Notes under the pieces: model-generated
What the model was told of the DNA's origin: nothing
What the model saw: the letters and a program-made list of their open reading frames with translations, nothing else
The model's database searches: none
Part shown: piece by piece, positions 7,732 to 16,072 of the stretch
How positions within the stretch are numbered: position 1 is the first letter of the stretch
How the letters are laid out: every line of letters begins with the position of its first letter
Position numbers and translations under genes: made by a program
From: an uncultured Bacteroidales bacterium
Lineage (GTDB): Bacteria > Bacteroidota > Bacteroidia > Bacteroidales > Muribaculaceae
DNA: 39,784 nucleotides
NCBI GenBank assembly: GCA_900544535.1
Contig: UQVH01000026.1
Span: 1 to 39,784 of the forward strand
Direction of reading: 5' to 3'

Positions 7732-8913
7732 TTATGAAAGTGTCAGATAGATGCTGATGTCGACACTGCGCATTCCGGTGGCTTTTGCAACCTGCGGGTT
7801 GACGATGCGTCCGAAAAAAGTATAGGTTGCTTTCTGCATTCCGGGCAGGAGTTTCAGTGCGTTGTTCACTCCCTCGCAGCTGACGATTGAGTTCATAAGT
7901 GTGATCAGAGTGTTGCTTAGACCCATTGCGGCCGTGCGGGCTACGGCGCAGCCGGTGTGGACGAAACAGATCCGATCGCGCAGCGAAGCTGATTTGCTGA
8001 CGGCGATAGCGTCGGCCAGATCGACAGGTGTCATCCCCGGAAAAGCGTCTCCGCAGTCCGATGACAGATCGAAAGTCAGTACTCCGCGTTTCATCACCGA
8101 GATCAGTTCGCTTCCGGCGCTGAATGGTTCGGATGTCGGTGTGACCACCACGACATCGGCGGCACGCAGAGCATTTTCAAGCGTGTGGGGGTGTAAGGTG
8201 GATGTTATTACCCAGGGGCCTAATTCCTGCGATGCGCGGCGCAATGAATAGACGTCGTTGTCATACATTCTCACCGTCGCTCCCAGTCCCATCGCCGAAC
8301 GGGCGGCCGCACAGGCGGCGATCCCTGAACCGATGATGAGTACTTCGCAGGGTATGATACCGGCGACACCTCCGAGCAATATTCCTTTTCCGCGGGCCGA
8401 GTCGGCCAACAGCGACGAGGCCATTGCCACAGAGGCCCGACCGTCGATCTCGGCGAGTATGTCGGCGAAGGGTGTGCAGCCTGCCGAATCCTCGATCAGA
8501 TCGAGAGCGATCGCGATGATGTGGCGGCGCAGCAGCTCCCTGATGGCTTCGGCTTTCTGATAGCGGGGTTTCAGCAGCGTCAGCAACATGGCTCCTCGAC
8601 GCATTTTTCTGACGTCGGCGGCATCCGGTGGAGCTAGATGTATGACGATGTCGCAGGCCAGGGCTTCTTCGCGGGTGCCTACATTGACACCTGCGCGCAT
8701 ATACTGGTTGTCGGTGTAGTTGATAGCCGCCGGGGCTCCGGATTCCATTCTGATCCGGAATCCGCGTTCAATCAGTTCTGCGGCAGCCTCCGGAGTCAGC
8801 GGGAAGCGGCGTTCGGATGGACTCTGGCATGCCGGAAGCCCTATTGTGAGGCTGCGGCGGTCCGTCAGTGTCTCTTGTGGCTGTACCTGTGGAGTGGGAG
8901 TAGATTGTGACAT
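7732..8913 (-). CDS. Alanine dehydrogenase / PNT-family protein with altered catalytic residues
   Basis: This 393-residue protein has the AlaDh/PNT N-terminal domain (ERRFPLTPEAAAELIERGF, about residues 34-52). An NAD-binding Rossmann domain has GSGIAACAAA at about 195-204 and the acidic ligand in RMYDND near 218-220. Known members oxidise L-alanine to pyruvate or form part of transhydrogenase. Compared by memory with Mycobacterium tuberculosis Ald, catalytic K75 lines up with A94 (IHLAPP) and H96 with K116 (LLTLLKP), so ordinary alanine dehydrogenase activity is doubtful. It could be a divergent enzyme of the same fold acting on another amino or hydroxy acid. It lies 24 nt after aroK and 18 nt before rnhA. 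Confidence 0.7.
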   Translation of the reverse strand: MSQSTPTPQVQPQETLTDRRSLTIGLPACQSPSERRFPLTPEAAAELIERGFRIRMESGAPAAINYTDNQYMRAGVNVGTREEALACDIVIHLAPPDAADVRKMRRGAMLLTLLKPRYQKAEAIRELLRRHIIAIALDLIEDSAGCTPFADILAEIDGRASVAMASSLLADSARGKGILLGGVAGIIPCEVLIIGSGIAACAAARSAMGLGATVRMYDNDVYSLRRASQELGPWVITSTLHPHTLENALRAADVVVVTPTSEPFSAGSELISVMKRGVLTFDLSSDCGDAFPGMTPVDLADAIAVSKSASLRDRICFVHTGCAVARTAAMGLSNTLITLMNSIVSCEGVNNALKLLPGMQKATYTFFGRIVNPQVAKATGMRSVDISIYLTLS

Positions 8914-8937
8914 GTTCGGTGTTTCAGGAGTTTCCTT

Positions 8938-9498
8938 TCATGCGTTGCTTTCCGTTTCTTTCATCCGCAGCCCGAAACGGCTGATGAAGGCACGGCATTT
9001 TTCTTCGATCTGGTCTTCGTCTTCAAGGCATGTGCTGTCGAAGGTCTCGGCTGCGCGGCTGTAATATGGCATACGTGCCGCAAGCTGCTGTCTGACAAAT
9101 TTTTCAAGTTCATCGTCGTCAAGGGCGGCTATCAGCGGCCTTTTGTGGCGTCCTCGCTTGAGTCTTTCAAAAAGACGTTCTTCCGAGGCGGCCAACAGCA
9201 CCGTCAGACCTCTCGACTGCATGAGTTCCATGTTTCCTGCAAAGCAGGGCGTCCCTCCTCCGCAGGCCACCACCACATCACGCTCCTTACCTTCGCTGAC
9301 TTCGCGGAGCATCCTGCGTTCCAGATCGCGGAATGCATCCTCGCCGTCGTCAGCGAAAATCTGGCGGATTTGTTTGCCCGCGCGGGCCTCGATATAGTCG
9401 TCGAGGTCTATGAAATCGAGCTCGCAGCGCCGGGCGAGAGCCTTACCGAGAGTCGATTTGCCGCAGCCCATATAGCCTATCAGAAAAATGGTCTTCAT
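8938..9498 (-). CDS. aroK: Shikimate kinase
   Basis: It phosphorylates shikimate at the 3-hydroxyl in the pathway to chorismate and aromatic amino acids. The 186-residue protein has the P-loop GYMGCGKST at residues 8-16 and shikimate-binding acidic residues in DFIDLDDYIE (D31, D33, D34). R57 lies in FRDLE, the GGG loop at 80-82 (VACGGGTPC), and the lid arginines in RGRHKRPLI. The C-terminal tail is slightly longer than in E. coli AroK. The leader region 9499-9588, between it and the GH3 gene, holds a strong hairpin with two alternative pairings. Translation of the operon continues 24 nt downstream in the Ald-like gene. Confidence 0.93.
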   Translation of the reverse strand: MKTIFLIGYMGCGKSTLGKALARRCELDFIDLDDYIEARAGKQIRQIFADDGEDAFRDLERRMLREVSEGKERDVVVACGGGTPCFAGNMELMQSRGLTVLLAASEERLFERLKRGRHKRPLIAALDDDELEKFVRQQLAARMPYYSRAAETFDSTCLEDEDQIEEKCRAFISRFGLRMKETESNA

Positions 9499-9534
9499 TT
9501 TGGAGGGTGGATGGTAGATATGAGAAATTTTTTT

Positions 9535-9578
9535 GCCGCTCTCCGCATTATCGCACTAAAAGCGGCCTGCGGAGAGCG
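9535..9578 (-). promoter_or_regulatory. Hairpin with two competing pairings upstream of aroK
   Basis: An 11-bp perfect stem pairs 537-547 with 568-578 (offset 9000; CGCTCTCCGCA with TGCGGAGAGCG). A second 6-bp stem pairs GCCGCT at 9535-9540 with AGCGGC at 9561-9566 and shares 9537-9540, so the two exclude each other. The minus-strand RNA continues with a run of A, not U, so it is not a textbook terminator. It could separate GH3 from aroK, or be a processing or attenuation site. Confidence 0.5.
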
Positions 9579-9588
9579 TATCTTTGTG

Positions 9589-11922
9589 TCAGATATTCGG
9601 TCTTGTCCATGTGTAGCTCTCCTTGCATCTTATTTTGGCGCTGAGCGGCCCGACGCTCAGAGTGAAATCTCCGGCTTCGAGCGTCCACTGTCCATGGGCG
9701 TTGACAAATGCCAGATCCGAGGCTGGGAGGGTGAATCGGACGGCTCGTGTCTCGCCCGGCATCAGCGCGAGTTTGTCGAAACCGCGCAGACGTTTGTTGT
9801 CGGGTACGATGGAGGCGACCAGATCCGACGAATAGAGCAGCACGGCTTCCTTGCCGTCGACATTTCCGGTGTTGGTGATGTCTACTGTTACCGTGAGGAT
9901 GTCTGACGGCCCGAATTCATGCTTGTCGACATGCAGGTTGGAGTACTTGAATGTCGTGTAGCTCTTGCCGTATCCGAAAGGCCACTGCACGTTGACGCGG
10001 GCATCGTAGTCATAGACGCCCTCCATCTTGCCCACTTCCTCGCTCACCTTGTAGTCGTAGGTGACGAGCGAATTGATCTCGCGCGGATAGGTGAAGGGGA
10101 GCTTCGCCGAGAAGTTCCGCTCTCCGCTCAGAAGCAGGGCGAGGGCATCGCCGCCGAAGTTGCCTGGTATGATTACGTCGACCACTGCCGTGGCAAGGGG
10201 CTCGATGTCGGCGAGGATACGTGGGCGTCCCTCGTTGATGACAAGGAGTATCGGTTTGCCGGTTTTTGCAAGAGCCTTGACCATTTCGCGCTGGTTGGCA
10301 GAAAGGTGCAGGTCGGTGAGGTTGCCCGGTGTCTCGCAGTAGGAGTTTTCGCCTACGCAGGCCACGATGACGTCTGCTTCCCGTGCGGCTTTCAGGGCAG
10401 GGGCGAAGTCGCTGACGGTTTCGGCTTCATAATGTCCATCGCTCTTGAAGCTGACAGTAGGGACATAGCTGACATTCGGGGCGCCGAAGGTTGCTGTGAG
10501 AGCTTCGAGTATGGTGTTGTAGTCTTTGGCGTAGCTGTCGGTCTGATGTCCCTGCCAGGTGTAGGACCATCCTCCGTTGAGCGAGCGCATGGAGTTAGCC
10601 GTCGGACCGGTGACGAACAGGCGTGTGCCCTGGCTCAGAGGCAGTAGATTATCGTCGTTTTTCAGAAGCACCATTGTTTCGACGGCACTTTCAAGAGCGG
10701 CTTCGCGGAATTTCTTTGAGGCATATTCCGGATGCTCCTTGAGTGTGGTGTTCGGATGGTCGAAGAGACCGAGGCGATATTTCAGACGCAGGGCGCGGGC
10801 GGCTGCGTCGTCGATACGCTCCATGCTGACACTTCCTTCCTCCACGAGTTCGCGGAGTATAGTGCAGTAGTCGGTCTTGTAGGGTTCCATCGCCATGTCT
10901 ATGCCGGCATTTATGGCTATGCGGATGGCGTCTTTTTTGTCGCGGGCCACTTTCTCACGGGTATATAGATTGTTGATGTCGGCCCAGTCGGTGACGATCA
11001 GACCGTCCCACTGAAGGTCGTTTTTGAGCCATTGTGTCAGCAGCGTCCAGTCGGCGTGGACCGGAGTGCCGTTGATTGACGATGAGTTGACCATGACGGT
11101 GAGTGCTCCGTTTTTGATGGTCTCAAGATATGGTGCGAAGTGCTTTTCGCGCAGATCCGACGGCGATATGTAAGCCGGAGTGCGGTCTTTGCCTGAGAAC
11201 GGCACTCCGTAGCCCATGAAGTGCTTCACGGAAACCGCGATATGGTTCTGGTCGATATGGTTTGGGTCGTCGCCCTGAAATCCGCGGACTGCTGCGGCAC
11301 CCATCAGGGCGTTGACCAGAGGATCTTCACCGTAATTTTCCCAGAAGCGCGGCCAGCGCGGATCGCGGGCGAGGTCGAGAGTCGGAGAGAAGGTCCAGGG
11401 GCAGTCGCTTGCGCGGGTCTCGTATGCTGTGATTTCAGCGGCCCGGCGTGCTATCTCGGTATTGAAGGATGCGGCCACGTTGAGATTCTGCGGGAAGAGT
11501 GTGCCGCCGTTTGTATAGGTCGTGCCGTGGTTCTGGTCGAGGCCGTAGACGCACGGGATACCCATATATTTCATCGAGGCTTCCTGTATCTGCGGGATGA
11601 TCGCGTTCCATGCTTTGGCGTCGAGGCAGTAAGAATAAGGTGCGTTGAGGATTGAGCCTACCTTGTATATGCCGAATATCGTGTCGAGTTTGGCGGGGAC
11701 GAGGCGGAAGGTTCCGTCGGGTGCCTGTTCGCCGAGTATGTCGAGCTGGATCTGTGTCATCTGGCCTATTTTTTCGTCAAGAGTCATGCGCGAGAGGGTC
11801 TCGCTGACTTTCTTTTCGATGGCGGGATCGGATGGAATGACCGGCAGAGTGATCGGGTCGTAGGCCATGGCCGGAAGTGCCATAGCTAAGGCGAGAAGCG
11901 GAAGAGCGGATTTGCGTAGCAT
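9589..11922 (-). CDS. Glycoside hydrolase family 3 (beta-glucosidase-like), secreted
   Basis: It probably removes terminal beta-glucose (or xylose) from oligosaccharides in the periplasm. The 777-residue protein has a signal peptide (MLRKSALPLLALAMALPAMA). The GH3 N-terminal TIM-barrel domain has KHFMGYG and GKDRTPA, and the nucleophile aspartate is D312 in IVTDWAD. The alpha/beta sandwich domain (VETMVLLKNDDNLLPL onward) contains the usual acid/base region. A C-terminal fibronectin III-like domain is also present. The overall pattern is close to the exo-1,3/1,4-beta-glucanase type of GH3. The reading frame stays open 244 codons further upstream, but that part lies inside the preceding HD gene in another frame; the ATG before the signal peptide was chosen. 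It starts 20 nt after the HD gene stop, an unexpected partner for a glycosidase. Confidence 0.9.
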   Translation of the reverse strand: MLRKSALPLLALAMALPAMAYDPITLPVIPSDPAIEKKVSETLSRMTLDEKIGQMTQIQLDILGEQAPDGTFRLVPAKLDTIFGIYKVGSILNAPYSYCLDAKAWNAIIPQIQEASMKYMGIPCVYGLDQNHGTTYTNGGTLFPQNLNVAASFNTEIARRAAEITAYETRASDCPWTFSPTLDLARDPRWPRFWENYGEDPLVNALMGAAAVRGFQGDDPNHIDQNHIAVSVKHFMGYGVPFSGKDRTPAYISPSDLREKHFAPYLETIKNGALTVMVNSSSINGTPVHADWTLLTQWLKNDLQWDGLIVTDWADINNLYTREKVARDKKDAIRIAINAGIDMAMEPYKTDYCTILRELVEEGSVSMERIDDAAARALRLKYRLGLFDHPNTTLKEHPEYASKKFREAALESAVETMVLLKNDDNLLPLSQGTRLFVTGPTANSMRSLNGGWSYTWQGHQTDSYAKDYNTILEALTATFGAPNVSYVPTVSFKSDGHYEAETVSDFAPALKAAREADVIVACVGENSYCETPGNLTDLHLSANQREMVKALAKTGKPILLVINEGRPRILADIEPLATAVVDVIIPGNFGGDALALLLSGERNFSAKLPFTYPREINSLVTYDYKVSEEVGKMEGVYDYDARVNVQWPFGYGKSYTTFKYSNLHVDKHEFGPSDILTVTVDITNTGNVDGKEAVLLYSSDLVASIVPDNKRLRGFDKLALMPGETRAVRFTLPASDLAFVNAHGQWTLEAGDFTLSVGPLSAKIRCKESYTWTRPNI

Positions 11923-11942
11923 TGTGTTGGGGTGGGTTTGTG

Positions 11943-14054
11943 TCAGGATGGTTTGTTGGTGTTGTTTGCTGTCGTATCGGGGCTTGTCACACCGGAAGCC
12001 GGCGTCGTGGCGGGTGTCTTTTTTAGTTCCGGATAAGAGATACGAGAGTGATACATTGTGCGCAGGCGTTGGGCAAAGACTTCCTTGATGGTGCTGACGT
12101 CGCGGAACGAGATCGGCGATTCGTTGTGCAGTCCGTCGGCGATCTGTCCGTCGATGATCTTGTTGACCAGTGCGGAAATTGCTTCGGGAGAATGGTCGGG
12201 CATGGAGCGTGAGGCGGCTTCGATGGCGTCGGCCATCATCAGCAGCGAGGTCTCTTTTGACTGCGGATTGGGTCCCGGATAGCTGAACGCCGCGGGATCT
12301 ACCGTCTCTCCGGGATGGGCATTGCAGTAGGTGGTGTAGAAATAGCGCGCTGTTCCGGCTCCGTGATGTTCGGAGATGAAACGGCGTATCATCTGCGGCA
12401 GTTTGGCTTTTTCGGCCAGTATCAGTCCTTCCCTGACGTGCCCGGTGACTATTCGGGCGCTCTGTATGGGCTCGAGAGTATCGTGGGGATTGACGCCGTG
12501 TTGATTTTCGGTGTAGAATGCCGGATTCTTGATTTTGCCTATGTCGTGATAGAGGGCTCCTGTACGGACAAGCTGCACATTTGCGCCGATGCGGCTTGCG
12601 GCAGCCGAAGCGAGGTTGCTGACGGCCATGGAGTGGTTGAAAGTCCCCGGACATTCTTCCGAAAGCTCTCGGAGCAACGGATTGTTGATGTCGCTGAGTT
12701 CAACGAGCGTCACGCGCGAAGTGAAGCCGAAGACTCTCTCGACAAGAAACATCATCACATAGCTGAATGAAATCAAGATAGCGTTGATGGCGAAGCATCC
12801 GAAGATCCGGCCCTCGGTCCGTGAGAGTGAGCCTGACTGCATGATCTCGATGGCGGCATAGCAGAGCGCGTAGGCAATGAAGATTAGGGCTGCGGTGCGT
12901 ATGAGCTGGCTGCGGCGCGAGAGGTCTTTGAGCGAGTCGATGGCCACGACTCCGGCTATGAACTGAACGAAGACAAATTCAAGTGCGAACGATGTGACTA
13001 TGGCACAGATCAGCACTTGGATCAGATGGCAGAAGTAGGCCGTGCGCGAGTCTAAGAAGACTAAAATCAGGATGGGCACGATTGTGAACGGCGTTATGTA
13101 GAGCCCCGTTCTGAACCCGGCCTGCATGGCGAAGGCGAAAAGTGTGAAAAGCCCGATCAGGGTCATGATGAACAGCACCGTGCGGTCGTCGTCGAAATAG
13201 TCGCGGCGGAATATGAACAGATAGCCATAGAGAGCGCCATAGAGGATCAGCATATAGAGAATCTGACCGGCCAGCGGATAGTAGTGCTGGCTGATAGTGC
13301 CTTTGCCGCGTTCGTCGGCCATTTTCTCGTAGGTGCGCAGAACTGTCGCGAGGCGTGAGGTGACAATGTCGCCCTTGTCGATGATGCGTTCCCCCTGCTG
13401 TATGATGCCGACAGGTGCCATAGCCTTCTGATAGGCCTCGTCGAGCAGACGCCGGGTGGTGACGGTGTCTATAAGAATGTTTGGCTGAAGTACTTCCGAG
13501 AGGCGCGTGGCCGAGACGGCCTGATGCATTCCTTTGTTGCGGAAGAGGCTGTCAATGTGTTCGTAGGCGCGGAATGCCGAGAGATAGGATGTCGTCGGCA
13601 TACTGATGGCCACGTTGTCGTGGATGAAGCGTACCGACGGCAGTTCGCCGGCTTCGATCTTCGCATACGTCTCGCGGTCGACGATTCCGTTGTCGTAGAT
13701 ATTTCGGATCTCGCGTATGATCTGGTTGCGCTGGGCCGGTGTGATGTCAAGCCCCGTGGTGGAGTTCAGTCGGGTGGTGTAGTCGGAGACTATGGTTTTT
13801 TCAGCCGTGATGTCGCGGGTGAAGACAGGCTCAAAATATGTATTGATGCTGTCTCTGATCTTGGCCGCGCTGAGCGAATCGAGATGGATGGGGATGTCGA
13901 ACGGCGCTGTAAGAAGCGCGTAGCTCCAGGGTCTCCCTTCTTCAAACACGTAATGGTTTTCGCTTGTACGCGGAAGGAAGTAGACGGAGATTGAGACCAC
14001 AATGACGAATAGCAGCCCCCGGTATGTAAGCTGTCGGGATGGCAGTTTGTTCAT
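11943..14054 (-). CDS. 7TM-HD family phosphohydrolase, PgpH-like (cyclic-di-AMP phosphodiesterase)
   Basis: This 703-residue protein has one N-terminal helix (about residues 12-27) and an extracytoplasmic 7TMR-HDED domain (about 30-255). Seven membrane helices (about 262-440) are followed by a cytoplasmic HD domain. The metal-binding residues are visible as H474 (FNHSMAVSN), H503-D504 (YHDIGKIKNP), H539, H563-H564 (SEHHGAGTA) and D609 (MADAIEAASRS). Characterised PgpH proteins hydrolyse c-di-AMP to pApA; that activity is inferred by family. The start overlaps the DUF2752 stop (ATGA at 14054-14051), implying coupled translation. An upstream frame extension of 90 codons is shadow. The C-terminal tail is Thr/Pro/Asn rich. 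Confidence 0.88.
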   Translation of the reverse strand: MNKLPSRQLTYRGLLFVIVVSISVYFLPRTSENHYVFEEGRPWSYALLTAPFDIPIHLDSLSAAKIRDSINTYFEPVFTRDITAEKTIVSDYTTRLNSTTGLDITPAQRNQIIREIRNIYDNGIVDRETYAKIEAGELPSVRFIHDNVAISMPTTSYLSAFRAYEHIDSLFRNKGMHQAVSATRLSEVLQPNILIDTVTTRRLLDEAYQKAMAPVGIIQQGERIIDKGDIVTSRLATVLRTYEKMADERGKGTISQHYYPLAGQILYMLILYGALYGYLFIFRRDYFDDDRTVLFIMTLIGLFTLFAFAMQAGFRTGLYITPFTIVPILILVFLDSRTAYFCHLIQVLICAIVTSFALEFVFVQFIAGVVAIDSLKDLSRRSQLIRTAALIFIAYALCYAAIEIMQSGSLSRTEGRIFGCFAINAILISFSYVMMFLVERVFGFTSRVTLVELSDINNPLLRELSEECPGTFNHSMAVSNLASAAASRIGANVQLVRTGALYHDIGKIKNPAFYTENQHGVNPHDTLEPIQSARIVTGHVREGLILAEKAKLPQMIRRFISEHHGAGTARYFYTTYCNAHPGETVDPAAFSYPGPNPQSKETSLLMMADAIEAASRSMPDHSPEAISALVNKIIDGQIADGLHNESPISFRDVSTIKEVFAQRLRTMYHSRISYPELKKTPATTPASGVTSPDTTANNTNKPS

Positions 14055-14452
14055 ATCTCTAAAATGTTTCGGACTACGGTCCAGATAATGATGGTCGCGA
14101 GGATGAGCAGGATGAATGTCTGTGTGCCGAGCACGTGTCTGAGGCGTGATCCGCGTTTGCCTGAGTAGCGGAGGCCGAGCAGCAGCGCGATCAGGGGGAT
14201 CTCGACGATGAAAAGCGCGTTGAACCTGAAGGCTTCCGCAAGATGACCGTTCAGCAGTGCATGGAGTGCTCTCTGTGATCCGCAGCCCGGACAGGAAAGG
14301 CCGGTGAGCATCTTGAAGCTGCAACGCGGATAAAGATTGGTCGAAGGATCGACGGTCGAGTAGAGGACTGCCAGCCCTGCCGCGGCGATGCAGGCGGCGG
14401 TGATGAGCACTCTGCGGCGTGTGAGGATCAGTTTGCTTTTCTGACGGTCCAT
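14051..14452 (-). CDS. DUF2752 small membrane protein
   Basis: This 133-residue protein has three predicted membrane helices: residues about 15-32, 73-93 and 111-128. The DUF2752 signature is YPRCSFKMLTGLSCPGCGSQ, with cysteines C44, C54 and C57 on the non-cytoplasmic side of the first helix, followed by the conserved R61. Its function is unknown. The CPGC motif suggests metal binding or a redox role, but that is only inference. It overlaps the HD phosphodiesterase start by 4 nt (ATGA) and follows the GYF_2-CD225 gene by 37 nt. A DUF2752 plus CD225-type pair is, from memory, recurrent in Bacteroidota. Confidence 0.82.
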   Translation of the reverse strand: MDRQKSKLILTRRRVLITAACIAAAGLAVLYSTVDPSTNLYPRCSFKMLTGLSCPGCGSQRALHALLNGHLAEAFRFNALFIVEIPLIALLLGLRYSGKRGSRLRHVLGTQTFILLILATIIIWTVVRNILEI

Positions 14453-14489
14453 GTATGGCGTGCCGGACGGTGTGTGACGGTCAGTCTTG

Positions 14490-15107
14490 TTAAAGCAGCC
14501 CCAAGAGCATCGAGAACGGGGCCCAGATCAGACCGGCCACGAATGATATGATCACCCACATCTGGGCTTTCGACGATGCGTCAAGGGCTTCGTTGTAGTT
14601 GCCGCGCATATAGGCCGGAGAGACTTTCGAAGCATAGATGATGGACACGATTCCGGTGGGAATACAGCAGCAGATGGTGGTGATGATGGCCCAGACAAGA
14701 TAGTTGTCGGGCATGGGAGGCATCCGGTTCGGATCGGCCGGTTCGAATGACTGGCCGGGATAGCGGGGCTGTCCGTAGGGCATTCCTCCATAAGGCTGTC
14801 CACCCGGCTGCCATTGGCCGTAGGGCATCTGGGGAGCCTGCTGATTGTTGTAAGACTGCTGGCCGTAGTTCGGCTGCCCGTAAGGCTGTTGATTGTAGGG
14901 CTGTTGCCCGTATGGCTGTCCCGGCCACGGAGTTGCCTGTCGTCCGGCGATCATGGCGGCGATCTCAGGCACACCGGCCGCTGTCGTCCAGTCAGGGAGG
15001 CCTTCATGCCATACCGGGGTCGTAAGGCTGATTCCCGGTATGGCTGAAAGTTCCTCGATTGACAGCGGACCTTTCTGCACGCTGTCGATGATTATCCAAT
15101 ATTTCAT
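14490..15107 (-). CDS. GYF_2 (DUF4339) plus CD225/dispanin membrane protein
   Basis: This 205-residue protein has three parts. Residues 1-53 form a GYF_2 domain (MKYWIIIDSVQKGPLSIEEL ... PVWHEGLPDWTTA), which in relatives binds peptides. Residues about 58-120 are low-complexity repeats of PYGQ, QQPY and YGQ. Residues about 133-205 form a CD225/dispanin domain with the cysteine-rich helix VWAIITTICCCIPTGIVSII, a cytoplasmic segment containing the YMRGNYNEALDASSKA motif, and a second helix. Eukaryotic CD225 proteins (IFITM) act in membrane fusion; the bacterial role is unknown. It begins 3 nt after the deoC stop, so it is cotranscribed with it. Confidence 0.85.
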   Translation of the reverse strand: MKYWIIIDSVQKGPLSIEELSAIPGISLTTPVWHEGLPDWTTAAGVPEIAAMIAGRQATPWPGQPYGQQPYNQQPYGQPNYGQQSYNNQQAPQMPYGQWQPGGQPYGGMPYGQPRYPGQSFEPADPNRMPPMPDNYLVWAIITTICCCIPTGIVSIIYASKVSPAYMRGNYNEALDASSKAQMWVIISFVAGLIWAPFSMLLGLL

Positions 15108-15110
15108 TTA

Positions 15111-15995
15111 TCAGAAGAATTTTGTCTCTTTGCCGAGGATGTCGGAGAGGATGGCATTGGCAAGACGTGAGGCGCCGAGACGGAAGTATTCAGAGGTCTC
15201 CACCCACTTGTCGCCGAGGACTGTTTTGACGATCGTGTAGTATTTCAGCGCGTCTTCGGTTGTGGAGATGCCTCCGGCGGCTTTGAATCCTACCATGCGG
15301 CCTGTCTTCTCATAGTATTCCTTGATGCACTCACACATTATATATGTGGCTTCGAGCGATGCGCCGGGATATTCCTTGCCGGTCGAGGTCTTCAGGAAGT
15401 CGGCGTCGGAATAGAGCGCGAGGATCGAGGCGTTGCGGATGTTTTCGGCTGTCTTGAGAGCGCCTGTTTCGAGGATGACTTTCATCAGCGAGTCGCGGCA
15501 GGAGTGTTTCATCTCGATGATCTGGTCGCAGACTTCCTCATAGTCCTTGTCGAAGAAGTCTCCGAGACCTAAGACGATGTCGATTTCGTCAGCTCCGGCT
15601 TCTACTGCCAGACCGATTTCGGCGACTTTTACCTCGATAAAGCTCTGGGCGCTGGGGAAACATCCGCCCACGGCTGCGATGTCCACGTCGCTGCAATCGA
15701 GCACTGTGCGCACCACCGGCACGAAGTTGGGATAGACACAGATAGCCGCTACGTTGGGCAGATCGGCATATTCGTGCGCGAAAGCGTTGACTCTTTCGGT
15801 GAACGCGGCCACTGACTGCTGCGAGTCGGTCGATTTCAGAGTGGTCAGGTCGATGGAGTTGAACAGTCTTTTGAGCACTTCCGGAGTGTTGTTTTCGGCA
15901 AGATGCTTTTCAAGAATTTCGTTTACTTTGGCTGCGACTTCGGCGTCGGAAGTTGTGACGCGGCTGTCGGCGATTACTTGCTGATACCTATCCAT
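15111..15995 (-). CDS. deoC: Deoxyribose-phosphate aldolase
   Basis: It cleaves 2-deoxyribose 5-phosphate to glyceraldehyde 3-phosphate and acetaldehyde in deoxynucleoside catabolism. The 294-residue protein has the Schiff-base lysine K202 in ADFLKTSTGK. The second active-site lysine is K238 in MVGFKAAGGIST, and the relay aspartate lies in GADEIDIVLGLG (D137). At 294 residues it has about 40 more N-terminal residues than E. coli DeoC, as in other Bacteroidota. It sits 77 nt after the MazG-like gene and 3 nt before the GYF_2-CD225 gene. No other deo genes are present here. Confidence 0.94.
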   Translation of the reverse strand: MDRYQQVIADSRVTTSDAEVAAKVNEILEKHLAENNTPEVLKRLFNSIDLTTLKSTDSQQSVAAFTERVNAFAHEYADLPNVAAICVYPNFVPVVRTVLDCSDVDIAAVGGCFPSAQSFIEVKVAEIGLAVEAGADEIDIVLGLGDFFDKDYEEVCDQIIEMKHSCRDSLMKVILETGALKTAENIRNASILALYSDADFLKTSTGKEYPGASLEATYIMCECIKEYYEKTGRMVGFKAAGGISTTEDALKYYTIVKTVLGDKWVETSEYFRLGASRLANAILSDILGKETKFF

Positions 15996-16072
15996 GATGA
16001 TTATTATTTTTCAGTGTTTGCGGATTATAGATTCTGTATGTTGGATTCGATGATTCCTTTTGTCCTCCGGTC

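Noticed and set aside
11923..12654. N-terminal extension of the GH3 frame by 244 codons
   Set aside because: It overlaps the HD phosphodiesterase gene in another frame and is Arg/His/Ser rich; a signal peptide starts at the ATG at 11922.
14055..14324. N-terminal extension of the HD protein by 90 codons
   Set aside because: It lies within the DUF2752 gene in another frame, and the normal family N-terminus begins at 14054.
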